From: Comamonadaceae bacterium
Lineage (GTDB): Bacteria; Pseudomonadota; Gammaproteobacteria; Burkholderiales; Burkholderiaceae_C
Reading direction: 5' to 3'
Length of the DNA: 64,000 nt
NCBI GenBank assembly: GCA_947372745.1
Contig: CANBUY010000001.1
Location: 1 to 64,000, forward strand
Below, piece by piece: positions 21,483 through 30,003 of this stretch. The notes under the pieces are model-generated. The model ran no database searches. It had not been told where the DNA came from and worked only from the letters and a program-made list of their open reading frames with translations. Position numbers and translations under genes: made by a program. The stretch's first letter is position 1. Each line of letters opens with the position of its first letter.

Positions 21483-24400
21483 TTAAGTGAGCCCGCCCGC
21501 CAACAAAGCCGCATTCCCACCCGCTGCGGTCGTGTTCACGGTGATCGTCTGCTCGGCGCAAAAGCGGTAGAGGTAATGCGGCCCGCCTGCTTTGGGGCCG
21601 GTGCCACTCAGGCCTTCGCCGCCAAATGGCTGCACCCCCACCACCGCACCAATCTGGTTGCGGTTGATATAGACATTGCCAATGTGGGCCGCTTGGGCCA
21701 GTGCTTGGGCGCGTGAGTCGATGCGGGTTTGAATGCCCAGCGTGAGGCCGTAGCCCAGCGCGTTGATCTGCTCAATAACCGCCAGCGGGTCACCGCGCCA
21801 ACGCACGATGTGCAGCACCGGGCCAAAGATTTCTTGCTGCATGTCGGCGATGGTCTTGATCTCAAAAGCGTGGGGCGGTATCAGATTCGCCAGTGGCCGC
21901 CCCACCCCGTCATTGCGAGCGAAGCGCGGCAATCCATCTTCGCGGGCTAAGCCAGTAGGGGGCAGCAGTGGTTTGGCAGTTTGGTTCAGGCGCGCTAGGT
22001 GGGCACTGATGCCGTCAAAGGCTTCGCGGTCAATCACCGGCCCCAAGTCGGTGGAGAGGTCGGCGGGGTCGCCAGCCACCAGCTCTTGGGCGGCGCCTTG
22101 AATCATCTCGATCACGCGCTCGGCAATTTCCTCGTGCACGCACAGCAAACGCAAGGCCGAGCAGCGCTGGCCGGCGCTCTTGAACGCGCTTTGCATCACG
22201 GCGTCCACCACCTGCTCGGGCAGGGCACTGCTGTCCACCAGCATGGCGTTGATACCGCCGGTCTCGGCAATCAGCGGCACGATCGGTCCGTCTTTGGCGG
22301 CCAGCGCGCGGTTGATGATTTTGGCAACTGCCGTAGAGCCGGTGAACACCACCCCCGCCACGCCGGGCTGCGCCACCAGCGCCGAGCCCACCGTCTCGCC
22401 CGGGCCGTGCAGCAATTGCAAAGTGCCTTCAGGCACCCCGGCGGCGTGCAAGAGTTGCACGGCAGCCCAGGCCACGCCGGGCGTTTGCTCGGCAGGCTTG
22501 GCCAGCACCGTGTTGCCGGTGACCAGCGCAGCGGCCACTTGCCCCATAAAAATAGCCAGCGGAAAGTTCCACGGGCTGATGCACACCCACGGGCCACGGG
22601 CAACGAGTCGCAACTCGTTGCTTTCGCCCGTCACGCCCAGCGCCACGCCATCCTGCACACCCGGGAGCGCGATGGGTGCCATGAGGCGCTCGGCCTCGCC
22701 GGCGTAATAGCGCAAAAAGTCGATAGCCTCGCGCACCTCGCTGAGCGCATCGCCCCAAGTTTTAAAGGCTTCTTTCACCAAGAGCGCGCAGAACATGGGC
22801 GTCTGGCTTTCCAGTGCATCGGCGGCTTTACGCAAAATAGCGGCACGTTCAAAGACGCTTGTTTTGCTCCATTTTTTATAGCTGGCTAAGCTCGTATTCA
22901 TTGCCTCACAGGCCATTTTTTTATTAAATAAGGGTACGAGGGGCAGCACCACGTTTTTCAAAGCCGCCAGCAGAGGCTCGCGCATGTCGGGCACGGTCAA
23001 GTCCAGGCCTAAGCTGTTTTTGCGGGTCGTGCCAAAAATGGCCGCTGGCAGGGGCAGCGAGGGCTGGGGTGAGAGGCGCAGTGGCGAAATCAGCAACTCT
23101 TGCATGCCCACGGACTCATCGGCCAACTGGTGCACAAACGAGGAATTGGCGCCGTTTTCCAGCAGGCGGCGCACCAGGTAGGCCAGTAGGTCTTTGTGCG
23201 CACCTACCGGGGCATACACGCGGCAGGCGATCAAAGGATTTTTGAGCACCTCGCGGTACACGCCCTCGCCCATGCCGTGCAGACGCTGCAGCTCAAAGGG
23301 CGCGCCGCTCTTGGCGCCCATTTGCAAAATGGCCGCTATGGTGGCGGCGTTGTGTGTGGCAAATTGGGGGTAAATGGCGTCAGGCGCCCCCAGCAGCGCC
23401 CGGGCGCAGGCCAAATAGGACACATCGGTGTGGTGTTTGTGGGTGAACACCGGGTAGTGGCTCAGGCCCAACTCTTGGGCGCGCTTGATCTCGGCATCCC
23501 AGTACGCCCCCTTGACCAGGCGGCACATCAGGCGCACCTGGTGGCGCCGGGCCAAGGCGGTGACGTGCTCAATAAGTTCGAGCGCCCGCGTTTGGTAAGC
23601 CTGCATGGCCAGGCCCAGACCGCTCCACTGGGGGAAATGCTGGGCCACTTGCACCACCAAAGCCTCCAGCACGTCCAGCGAGAGCTCCAAGCGTTCGACC
23701 TCTTCGGCGTCGATGGTGAGGTTGATGTTGGCGCGAGCGGCTTCTTGGCACAAACCCCACACGCGGGGCACCAGCTCGGCCATGACGCGGGACTTGTGGG
23801 CGTCTTCATAGCGTGGGTGCAGCGCGCTGAGCTTGATGGAAATACCATCATTAAGCTCGCAGGCGCACGTCGAAATTGCTTGACCAGCTATAGACTTTAT
23901 AGCGTTTTGGTAGCTGACCAGGTAGGTCAAGGCGTCCGCTTCGGTGCGTGCGCCTTCGCCCAGCATGTCGTAGCTGTAGCGCACATTAAGGCTTTTCCCC
24001 TTGGCGGAGGTCGCCTCAGACAGGGCATCGCGGATGGTTTGGCCCAGCACAAACTGGCGGCCCAGCAACTGCACGGCGCGCAGCGTGGCAGCCACCACAG
24101 AACGCGCGCCTAGTTTGGCCAACATGCCCGTGGGGGCTTCGCTGTCGGGCAAAAACTTTTTGCTCAAAGCAATGGCGTGGCTGCTCAGGCGCGCCAAAGT
24201 CTGGTCGCCCGAGGCTTCAAAGTCGGCGCGGCCCAGTTGATCGGCGGTGAGCGCAATGGCCGTCTCGGCGTCAGGCACGCGCAGCAGCGCTTCAGCCAGG
24301 CGCATCAGGGCCAGACCTTCGGCACTGGAAATGGGGTATTCCTTGAGCAAGCTCTCCATCGCCCAAAACGGCGGCGGGTTTTGGCGCACCGCCTGCACCC

Positions 24401-24521
24401 AAGGCGCAGCCACACGGGCAGCGTCAGCCCAGTCCAGCGCCTGCGCCAAGGCGCCCAAGCGGTGGGCAACGATGTCCGACTCAGGACGGTAAGGGTTGGG
24501 CAGATGGGAAGTGGCAAACAT
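21483..24521 (-). CDS. putA: Bifunctional proline dehydrogenase / P5C dehydrogenase PutA
   Basis: Oxidises proline to glutamate in two steps. The N-terminal FAD proline dehydrogenase has GISIKLSALHPRYE, RLVKGAYWDAEIKRAQ and YPVFTHKHHTDVSYL. The C-terminal NAD aldehyde dehydrogenase has PWNFPLAIFMGQ, the general-base region LIAETGGINAM and the cysteine nucleophile in SAGQRCSALRLL. At 1012 residues it lacks the N-terminal ribbon-helix-helix DNA-binding domain of E. coli PutA, so it should not repress its own gene; the divergent Lrp-type gene is the likely regulator. Three places look built from dispersed repeats: about residues 209-226, 533-550 (near the domain junction) and 859-872 (LAREDGLPRFARNDGVG). 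The catalytic motifs are intact around them, so the enzyme is probably active. Confidence 0.95.
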   Translation of the reverse strand: MFATSHLPNPYRPESDIVAHRLGALAQALDWADAARVAAPWVQAVRQNPPPFWAMESLLKEYPISSAEGLALMRLAEALLRVPDAETAIALTADQLGRADFEASGDQTLARLSSHAIALSKKFLPDSEAPTGMLAKLGARSVVAATLRAVQLLGRQFVLGQTIRDALSEATSAKGKSLNVRYSYDMLGEGARTEADALTYLVSYQNAIKSIAGQAISTCACELNDGISIKLSALHPRYEDAHKSRVMAELVPRVWGLCQEAARANINLTIDAEEVERLELSLDVLEALVVQVAQHFPQWSGLGLAMQAYQTRALELIEHVTALARRHQVRLMCRLVKGAYWDAEIKRAQELGLSHYPVFTHKHHTDVSYLACARALLGAPDAIYPQFATHNAATIAAILQMGAKSGAPFELQRLHGMGEGVYREVLKNPLIACRVYAPVGAHKDLLAYLVRRLLENGANSSFVHQLADESVGMQELLISPLRLSPQPSLPLPAAIFGTTRKNSLGLDLTVPDMREPLLAALKNVVLPLVPLFNKKMACEAMNTSLASYKKWSKTSVFERAAILRKAADALESQTPMFCALLVKEAFKTWGDALSEVREAIDFLRYYAGEAERLMAPIALPGVQDGVALGVTGESNELRLVARGPWVCISPWNFPLAIFMGQVAAALVTGNTVLAKPAEQTPGVAWAAVQLLHAAGVPEGTLQLLHGPGETVGSALVAQPGVAGVVFTGSTAVAKIINRALAAKDGPIVPLIAETGGINAMLVDSSALPEQVVDAVMQSAFKSAGQRCSALRLLCVHEEIAERVIEMIQGAAQELVAGDPADLSTDLGPVIDREAFDGISAHLARLNQTAKPLLPPTGLAREDGLPRFARNDGVGRPLANLIPPHAFEIKTIADMQQEIFGPVLHIVRWRGDPLAVIEQINALGYGLTLGIQTRIDSRAQALAQAAHIGNVYINRNQIGAVVGVQPFGGEGLSGTGPKAGGPHYLYRFCAEQTITVNTTAAGGNAALLAGGLT
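21907..21945 (+). repeat. GTCATTGCGAG-type palindromic repeat inside putA
   Basis: Contains GTCATTGCGAGCGAAGCGCG and continues through the rest of the unit, the same element found between genes at 24.7-25.0, 28.3 and 59.3 kb. Read through in the putA frame it encodes about 14 residues (REDGLPRFARND) in a loop of the aldehyde dehydrogenase domain where related enzymes have unrelated variable sequence. Confidence 0.75.
22872..22926 (+). repeat. ATAGCTG-type repeat inside putA, copy A
   Basis: Matches the pattern ATAGCTG, CTAAGC, GTATT, ACAGGCC, ATTTT shared with copies at 23.9, 25.7, 44.9 and 50.3 kb. It encodes part of the linker between the two PutA domains (ACEAMNTSLASYKKW). Confidence 0.5.
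23846..23898 (-). repeat. ATAGCTG-type repeat inside putA, copy B
   Basis: On the minus strand it reads ATAGCTGGTCAAGC, then a GCCTGCGAGC arm and GTATTT. It is the most diverged of the five copies. It encodes residues around 209-226 (GQAISTCACELNDG), just before the conserved GISIKLSALHPRY. Confidence 0.4.
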
Positions 24522-24656
24522 GGGCAGTCTCGGTCAAAATGGAGGAATGTGTTATTTTTACGGTTTTCACGGTTAATATTTCACCAAAAATATCAACATA
24601 ATTAGATTAATAAACACCTATATCCTCGGAAATACTTACGCCGTTACTTCAACTTC

Positions 24657-25020
24657 CTCTCCCCGTCACTGCGAGCGCAGCGCGGCAGTCCATCGTACCG
24701 AGCCCAACCCATTTGCCGAAAATTAAACCTCGCAACTCGACGGTGGATTGCCGCGCTTCGCTTTTCATGAACATATGGTTTTATATCCAGTTTTTCCATT
24801 GCCACTATTGTCTCGGTATCCAAAATCAGCCACACACCAGACCCGTCATCGCGAGCGAAGCGCGGCGATCCATCTTCGAATTGCGAGAGTTTGCCTGTTG
24901 AAAGGAGTTTGGCTCGGCAAGATGGACTGCCGCGGCCTATGGCCTCGCAGTGACGAGCTTTTGTTCATGGTCTGTGTGCGGTATCGGCCCGATTCAGGAA
25001 ACTCGCAATGACGAGGAGCG
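24657..25020. repeat. Cluster of GTCATTGCGAG-type repeats between putA and its regulator
   Basis: At least five full or partial units in alternating orientation: forward at 24661-24703, reverse partial at 24740-24765, forward at 24840-24880, reverse at 24911-24958 and a reverse half at 25001-25020. Opposed neighbours could form long hairpins. They fill most of the divergent putA/lrp promoter region (24522-25083), so transcripts or regulator binding must coexist with them. No other gene was seen here. Confidence 0.8.
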
Positions 25021-25083
25021 GTTGACCTTCACGGAGCAAGTGAGGGTCGCTAAGTAGTTACAAAAACAGATTTAAATAATCCT

Positions 25084-25554
25084 ATGTCTTCAGAAACACT
25101 CGACCGCACGGACCTCAAAATCCTCGAGGCCCTGCAAACCGATGGCCGCTTGTCCAACCTCAAATTGGCCGAAAACGTGGGCCTGTCACCCACTGCGGTG
25201 CTGGCGCGGGTGCAGCGGCTGAGCAAAGACGGCTACATCCTGGGCTTTGAAGCGCGCCTGAACCCGCTCAAACTGGGGGCGGGGTTGATGGTGTTTGTGG
25301 AGGTGTTGCTAGACAAAACCACGCCCAACGTGTTTGAAGCCTTCAAAGCCGCCGTGCAGGTGCGTGACGAGATCATGGAGTGCCACATGGTGGCGGGTGG
25401 CTTTGACTACCTGCTCAAAACCCGCATGGCCGACATGACGGCCTACCGCGAATTTGCCGGCACCGTGCTGTGGCAACTGCCCGGTGTGCGCGAAACCCGC
25501 ACCTACGCGGTGATGGAAGAAGTCAAAAACACCACCCGCCTGCCGCTGCGCTAA
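25084..25554 (+). CDS. Lrp/AsnC family regulator, probable putA activator
   Basis: A 156-residue feast/famine regulator. The N-terminal helix-turn-helix (LDRTDLKILEALQTDGRLSN and AENVGLSPTAVLARVQRL) is followed by the RAM ligand-binding domain (LMVFVEVLLDKT, MVAGGFDYLLKTRM). It is transcribed divergently from putA. This is the arrangement of PutR/BkdR-type activators, which bind the amino acid and switch on the neighbouring catabolic gene. Proline as ligand is inferred from that position only. The intergenic region is full of dispersed repeats. Confidence 0.9.
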   Translation: MSSETLDRTDLKILEALQTDGRLSNLKLAENVGLSPTAVLARVQRLSKDGYILGFEARLNPLKLGAGLMVFVEVLLDKTTPNVFEAFKAAVQVRDEIMECHMVAGGFDYLLKTRMADMTAYREFAGTVLWQLPGVRETRTYAVMEEVKNTTRLPLR

Positions 25555-25567
25555 GGGCAGAGCGTTT

Positions 25568-26260
25568 TTAAGCCGGGTAAGACCGCCCACCAAAAATAGC
25601 GCTCCCCACCCGCACCATCGTGCTGCCGGCGTGGATGGCGGCTTCCAGGTCGGCGCTCATGCCAATGGACAAGGTATCCAGACCTAGCCCTTCTGCATTT
25701 AATTCATAAAATACGGCTCTAACCGCCGTCAGACTTGCTAGAGCAGCTATGAAATTAGGGGCAGGCTCCGGGATGTTCATCACCCCGCGCAAACGCACAT
25801 TGGGCAAGTCGGCCACTTCTTTGGCCAGTGCCAGCGCCTCCTGCGGGGGCACGCCTGACTTGTTGTCGCCGCCATCCACATTCACCTGCAAACACAGCTG
25901 CAAGGGCGGCAAATGCGCGGGGCGCTGCTCGCTCAGGCGCTGCGCAATTTTCAGGCGATCGATAGTGTGCACCCAGTCAAAGTGCTCGGCCACCAGGCGG
26001 GTCTTGTTACTTTGTATCGGGCCAATACAGTGCCACTGCAGCGGCAAATCGCGCAGGGCAGCTATTTTCTCTACGGCCTCCTGGATGTAGTTTTCCCCAA
26101 AGGCGGTTTGCCCGGCGGCATAAGCCTCTCGAACCGCATCAGGCCCGAACGTTTTGGAAACAGCCAGCAAGGTCACAGCGTGGGAATCACGGTTGGCGGC
26201 TTGGCAAGCAGCGTCAATTCTTGCGCGAACCGCAAGAAGCCGGGTTTGAATAGTGCTCAT
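25568..26260 (-). CDS. yggS: PLP homeostasis protein, YggS/PROSC family
   Basis: A 230-residue single-domain alanine-racemase-fold protein that binds pyridoxal phosphate and buffers its level without catalysing a known reaction. The PLP lysine is K36 in LLAVSKTFGPDAV, at the same position as in E. coli YggS. GENYIQEAVEK, QWHCIGPIQSNKTR and the phosphate-binding LSIGMSADLEAAI are present. Residues about 169-186 (NFIAALASLTAVRAVFYEL) are encoded by a copy of the ATAGCTG repeat, in a segment that varies between family members. It diverges from pilT with about 35 bases between starts. Confidence 0.92.
   Translation of the reverse strand: MSTIQTRLLAVRARIDAACQAANRDSHAVTLLAVSKTFGPDAVREAYAAGQTAFGENYIQEAVEKIAALRDLPLQWHCIGPIQSNKTRLVAEHFDWVHTIDRLKIAQRLSEQRPAHLPPLQLCLQVNVDGGDNKSGVPPQEALALAKEVADLPNVRLRGVMNIPEPAPNFIAALASLTAVRAVFYELNAEGLGLDTLSIGMSADLEAAIHAGSTMVRVGSAIFGGRSYPA
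25704..25756 (-). repeat. ATAGCTG-type repeat inside yggS, copy C
   Basis: On the minus strand it reads CATAGCTGCTCTAGC, then GGTTAGAGCCGTATTTT. It is in frame with yggS and replaces the variable stretch just before LGLDTLSIGMSAD. Confidence 0.6.
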
Positions 26261-26295
26261 AATGTTTCCAAGCGTAACAAATGACGAGGTACTTT

Positions 26296-27342
26296 TTGGA
26301 TATTTCTCAACTTCTGGCCCTCAGTGTCAACCATCAGGCCTCAGACCTGCACCTCTCGGCGGGTCTGCCCCCCCTGCTTCGCGTCCATGGCGATATGGCA
26401 CGCATGGACGCCCCCGCGCTGGACCACGCCGCCGTGCTGGCCTTGGTGCACAGCACCATGAACAAGACCCAGCGCCAACTGTTTGCGCAAAGCCAGGACC
26501 TTGATTATTCGTTTGAAATTGAAGGGTTGGCCCGGTTTCGGGTCAATGCGTTCAACCACCTGCGGGGCGCCGGGGCGGTTTTTCGCACCATTCCCAGCAA
26601 GGTCTTGACGCTGGAAGAACTCAAAGCCCCCCGCATTTTTGCTGACCTGGCCCTCAAACCACGCGGCCTGGTGCTGGTCACCGGCCCCACCGGCTCGGGC
26701 AAGTCCACCACGTTGGCGGCGATGGTCAACCACCGCAACGAGCATGAGAAGGGCCATATTCTGACCGTCGAAGACCCGATTGAGTTTGTACATGAATCGC
26801 ACATGAGCCTGATCAACCAGCGCGAGGTCGGGGCGCACACCCAAAGCTTTGCCTCCGCCTTGCGCGCCGCACTGCGCGAAGACCCTGACGTGATTCTGGT
26901 CGGCGAAATGCGCGACCTTGAAACGATCAAGCTGGCCATAACGGCGGCTGAAACCGGGCATTTGGTGCTGGGCACGCTGCACACCTCCAGCGCGGCCAAG
27001 ACCATTGACCGCATCATCGATGTGTTTCCCGGTGACGAAAAAGAGATGATCCGCGCCATGCTGTCCGAGTCGCTGCAAGCGGTTATTTCGCAAACCCTGT
27101 GCAAAACCAGTGACGGCCAGGGTCGCGTGGCCGCCCACGAGATCATGCTGGGCAGCAACGCCATACGCAACCTGATCCGCGAGGGCAAAGTGGCGCAGAT
27201 GTACTCCACCATGCAAACCGGCAGCAGCGTAGGCATGCAAACACTGGACCAGAGCCTCAGCGATTTGCTTAAACGGAACATAATCTCTTCGGCTGAAGCT
27301 CGCAGCAAAGCCAAAACACCCGAGAATTTCACCGCCAATTAA
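26296..27342 (+). CDS. pilT: Type IV pilus retraction ATPase PilT
   Basis: A hexameric ATPase that depolymerises type IV pili (twitching, DNA uptake). Motifs: Walker A GPTGSGKSTTL, Asp box ILTVEDPIEFVHE, Walker B VILVGEMRDLETI, His box HLVLGTLHTSSAAKTIDR, and the C-terminal GREGK-type region. The frame opens at ATG 26281, but TTG 26296 has a GAGGT ribosome site 5 bases upstream (26286-26290). It also gives LDISQLLALSV, which matches the usual PilT start MDITQLL, so I prefer TTG. A pilU gene often follows pilT in related bacteria; here an oxidoreductase follows instead. Confidence 0.93.
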   Translation: MDISQLLALSVNHQASDLHLSAGLPPLLRVHGDMARMDAPALDHAAVLALVHSTMNKTQRQLFAQSQDLDYSFEIEGLARFRVNAFNHLRGAGAVFRTIPSKVLTLEELKAPRIFADLALKPRGLVLVTGPTGSGKSTTLAAMVNHRNEHEKGHILTVEDPIEFVHESHMSLINQREVGAHTQSFASALRAALREDPDVILVGEMRDLETIKLAITAAETGHLVLGTLHTSSAAKTIDRIIDVFPGDEKEMIRAMLSESLQAVISQTLCKTSDGQGRVAAHEIMLGSNAIRNLIREGKVAQMYSTMQTGSSVGMQTLDQSLSDLLKRNIISSAEARSKAKTPENFTAN

Positions 27343-27362
27343 CCCCCTGAAGCGCCTCATTC

Positions 27363-28277
27363 ATGTCCAACATCAACGCGAAAACTTACGACTCCACCCC
27401 CTCCCTCAAAGTCGCCTTTTTAGGCTTGGGCGTCATGGGCTACCCCATGGCTGGGCACTTGGCACAAGCTGGCCACCAAGTCACGGTGTACAACCGCACA
27501 GCGGCCAAATCCGTCGCTTGGTGCGCCGAGTTCCCCGCATCAGGTGCTTCAAAGCACGCTGAAACTCCCCGCCTTGCGGCTCAACATGCCGACATCGTGT
27601 TTTGTTGCGTGGGCAATGACGACGACTTGCGCAGCGTCACCCTGGGCGCCGATGGTGCGTTTGCCGGTATGCAAAACGGTGCCGTCTTTGTGGACCACAC
27701 CACCGCATCAGCCAGCGTAGCGCGTGAATTGTTTACCGCTGCCAAAAACCTGGGGCTTAATTTTGTCGACGCCCCCGTGTCAGGCGGCCAGGCCGGCGCG
27801 CAAAACGGCCTGCTCACCGTCATGTGCGGTGGCGATGCCGCCCCCTTTGCTGCGGCGCAGCCTGCAGGCATGGCCTTCTCCAAAGCCTTCACTTACCTGG
27901 GCGAGAGCGGCTCGGGTCAGCTGGCCAAAATGGTCAATCAGATTTGCATAGCCGGCCTAGTGCAGGGCCTGTCTGAGGCCGTGGCCTTCGGCCAACAAGC
28001 TGGTTTGGATATGAATCAGGTGCTGGACGTCATTGGCAAGGGCGCCGCGCAAAGCTGGCAGCTCGACAACCGGGGCAAAACCATGGTGGCCGATAAATTC
28101 GACTTTGGTTTTGCCGTGGACTGGATGCGCAAAGACCTTGGACTGGTGTTGGATGAAGCCAAGCGCAATGGCGCCCGCTTGCCGGTGACCGCGCTGGTCG
28201 ACCAGTTTTATGCCGATGTGCAGCACATGGGCGGCCAGCGCTGGGACACCTCCAGCCTGATCAAGCGCCTGCGCTAA
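27363..28277 (+). CDS. NAD(P)-dependent beta-hydroxyacid dehydrogenase
   Basis: A 304-residue member of the 3-hydroxyisobutyrate / tartronate semialdehyde reductase family. The Rossmann start is FLGLGVMGYPMAGHLAQAGH; the substrate loop is VDAPVSGGQAGAQNGLLTVM; the catalytic lysine is in GQLAKMVNQICIAG. It is a paralogue of the glxR product at 40.3 kb. Substrate is not predictable: 3-hydroxyisobutyrate, tartronate semialdehyde, glyoxylate or succinic semialdehyde are all possible. It starts 20 bases after pilT and may share its transcript, with no evident functional link. Confidence 0.88.
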   Translation: MSNINAKTYDSTPSLKVAFLGLGVMGYPMAGHLAQAGHQVTVYNRTAAKSVAWCAEFPASGASKHAETPRLAAQHADIVFCCVGNDDDLRSVTLGADGAFAGMQNGAVFVDHTTASASVARELFTAAKNLGLNFVDAPVSGGQAGAQNGLLTVMCGGDAAPFAAAQPAGMAFSKAFTYLGESGSGQLAKMVNQICIAGLVQGLSEAVAFGQQAGLDMNQVLDVIGKGAAQSWQLDNRGKTMVADKFDFGFAVDWMRKDLGLVLDEAKRNGARLPVTALVDQFYADVQHMGGQRWDTSSLIKRLR

Positions 28278-28287
28278 GTCAAAACAA

Positions 28288-28326
28288 AGTCATGGACTGC
28301 CGCGCTACGCTCGCAGTGACGGGGTA
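28288..28326 (-). repeat. GTCATTGCGAG-type repeat between convergent genes
   Basis: One unit in reverse orientation (ATGGACTGCCGCGCTACGCT, then GCAGTGACGG) between the hydroxyacid dehydrogenase and dolP stops. Convergent gene ends are a common place for REP-like elements and it may act as a terminator for both. Confidence 0.75.
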
Positions 28327-28343
28327 GACGCCAAGAGCAGTTA

Positions 28344-28985
28344 CTATTTTTTGACTTCAACCGGGGCGGGTTTGGGCATCAGGTCCTGCAACTCCTCCTC
28401 GGTGATGATCTCCAGCACGCGAACCACTTTTGAAACGCCTGTTGTGCTGCGTGCAATGTCGGTGGCACGGTTCGCTTCGCGCTGGGTCACGCGGCCCATC
28501 AAATAAACAGTGCCCCGGTCAGTCACCACCTTGAAGGCATTGGCAAACAGGTCTTTGGTATCCACCAAACCGGCTTTAACCCGGCCAGTGGTGATCGTGT
28601 CATTGGTGCGCTGGCTTAATGAGGCGTTGCCCGCCACACCAATTTCGTTGACGATCGCGCGCACGTTCTCCACCTTGGAGACCACTTGCTCGGCCAGAGC
28701 CTTGTCTTTGGCCGTGGCTGCCTCGCCAGTCAACAACACCTGACGGTTGAAGCTGGTCACGTTGATGTGCGCACGCTCACCAAGGTTATCGCGGAGTCGG
28801 TTGGCCGAGCGCAACTCAATGCCTTCGTCTTCCACCTGCGTGCCCGTCGTGCGGCGGTCAGTCGCCACAAACGAGCCCATCACAGCGCCGCCAACAATCA
28901 TCGGCGCACAGGCGCTCAAGCCGCCACCCAGGGAGGCGGTCAACACGAGCAGCGATACGAGTTTTTGGGGGGTAAATTTCATCAT
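28344..28985 (-). CDS. dolP: BON-domain outer-membrane lipoprotein DolP (YraP)
   Basis: A 213-residue lipoprotein (signal peptide then lipobox LSAC) with two BON domains: about residues 55-115 (LRDNLGERAHINVTSFNRQV, LTGEA) and about 130-195 (GRVKAGLVDTKDL, VYLMGRVTQREA). DolP sits at the inner face of the outer membrane, binds anionic phospholipid and supports envelope integrity. Its first ATG shares a base with the stop of the SIS gene upstream (TGATG), so the two are translationally coupled. Together with diaA and yraN it reproduces the E. coli yraN-diaA-dolP order. Confidence 0.9.
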   Translation of the reverse strand: MMKFTPQKLVSLLVLTASLGGGLSACAPMIVGGAVMGSFVATDRRTTGTQVEDEGIELRSANRLRDNLGERAHINVTSFNRQVLLTGEAATAKDKALAEQVVSKVENVRAIVNEIGVAGNASLSQRTNDTITTGRVKAGLVDTKDLFANAFKVVTDRGTVYLMGRVTQREANRATDIARSTTGVSKVVRVLEIITEEELQDLMPKPAPVEVKK

Positions 28986-29578
28986 CAGACTTCCTGGTCG
29001 CCAAGTAGCAGCGTGTCCACAGCATCACAAATGCAGTGCAGCGCCAAAATATGAACCTCTTGCACGCGTGCGGTGCGCTCGTGGGGTACGCAAATATGCA
29101 CATCGGTGTCGCGCAAGGCCTGGTTCATCTTGCCGCCGCCGCGTCCGCTCAAACCCACCACCACCATTTCGCGCTCATGCGCCGCCTCAATGGCGGCCAG
29201 CACGTTGGCAGAGTTGCCGCTGGTGGAAATCGCCAGCAAGACATCGCCGGGCTGGCCCAGCGCACGCACCTGGCGTGAAAAAATCACGTTGAAGTCGTAG
29301 TCGTTGGCGATGGCCGTAATGATAGAGCTGTCGGTGGTGAGCGCAATGGCCGCCAACTCGGGCCGCTCGCGTTCGTAACGCCCCACAAATTCGGCTGCGA
29401 AGTGCTGCGCGTCAGAGGCCGAGCCCCCATTGCCGCAGGCCAGCACTTTGCCGCCGCTGGTGACACAGGTCAACATAGCCTGTACAGCGTCAGCAATGGG
29501 TTTGCTAAGGACTTGCGCGGACTGGTATTTCAAGTCGGCGCTGTCAATGAAGTGTTGTTGAATTCGTTGTTCTAACAT
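28985..29578 (-). CDS. diaA: SIS-domain protein DiaA / phosphoheptose isomerase (GmhA-like)
   Basis: A 197-residue SIS protein: GGKVLACGNGGSASDAQHFA, FVGRYERERPELAAIAL, ISTSGNSANVL and VQEVHILALHCICDAVD. Two close relatives share this sequence: DiaA, which helps DnaA at the replication origin, and GmhA, which makes heptose for LPS. The neighbourhood (yraN before, dolP after, rsmI divergent) is that of diaA in E. coli. However, the retained catalytic-looking residues mean heptose isomerase activity cannot be excluded. Many betaproteobacterial genomes annotate this gene as gmhA. Confidence 0.85.
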   Translation of the reverse strand: MLEQRIQQHFIDSADLKYQSAQVLSKPIADAVQAMLTCVTSGGKVLACGNGGSASDAQHFAAEFVGRYERERPELAAIALTTDSSIITAIANDYDFNVIFSRQVRALGQPGDVLLAISTSGNSANVLAAIEAAHEREMVVVGLSGRGGGKMNQALRDTDVHICVPHERTARVQEVHILALHCICDAVDTLLLGDQEV

Positions 29579-29613
29579 GGCGTAATGATACCCGGAGCGA
29601 TTTGGTGCAAACC

Positions 29614-30003
29614 TTAATACGCGTCAAATGCCCCCTGCAGCCAGCTGATCTCGCCCATCTCAATCAACACCACATCAAAACGACACGGTGGCGGCTCGCG
29701 CAGGCGCATCAGGTAGTGGCGGGCGGCAAATATGATGCGCCGCTGCTTCAGCGCACTGATGCTGGCGCCCGCCCCGCCGTGGCTGGCGCTTTTGCGCTGG
29801 CGCACCTCGACAAACACCGTGGTGCCGTCGGGCGTGCGCATGATCAGGTCGATTTCTCCACCGCCGCGCCCGGGCGTCCGATAATTGCGCTCAAGAAGGC
29901 GCAAATTAGCCCGCTGCAAATAGTGCAGCGCCGCATCTTCAGCCGCATCACCGACTTGCTTGCTGGTGGGCCGCAATAACGCCTTGATTTGGGGAAATAC
30001 CAT
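29614..30003 (-). CDS. yraN: UPF0102 nuclease-like protein YraN
   Basis: A 129-residue member of the YraN family with a restriction-endonuclease-like fold: GDAAEDAALHYLQRANLRLL, NYRTPGRGGGEIDLIM and TVFVEVRQRKS. The E, D and ExK-type positions of the fold (GEIDLI, VEVRQR) are visible. Function is unknown. The family nearly always sits beside rsmI, and it does so here. The ATG (30003-30001) shares base 30003 with the divergent rsmI TTG. It is followed by diaA after 35 bases. Confidence 0.9.
   Translation of the reverse strand: MVFPQIKALLRPTSKQVGDAAEDAALHYLQRANLRLLERNYRTPGRGGGEIDLIMRTPDGTTVFVEVRQRKSASHGGAGASISALKQRRIIFAARHYLMRLREPPPCRFDVVLIEMGEISWLQGAFDAY

Noticed and set aside
23196-24113. 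Long plus-strand frame of about 305 codons opposite putA
   Set aside because: A reverse-strand shadow caused by the high GC third-position bias of putA; His/Gln/Gly-rich and without domains.
24644-25011. Small open frames in the putA/regulator gap
   Set aside because: They consist of the palindromic repeats read in various frames (RHRERSAAI-like peptides) and have no independent coding support.
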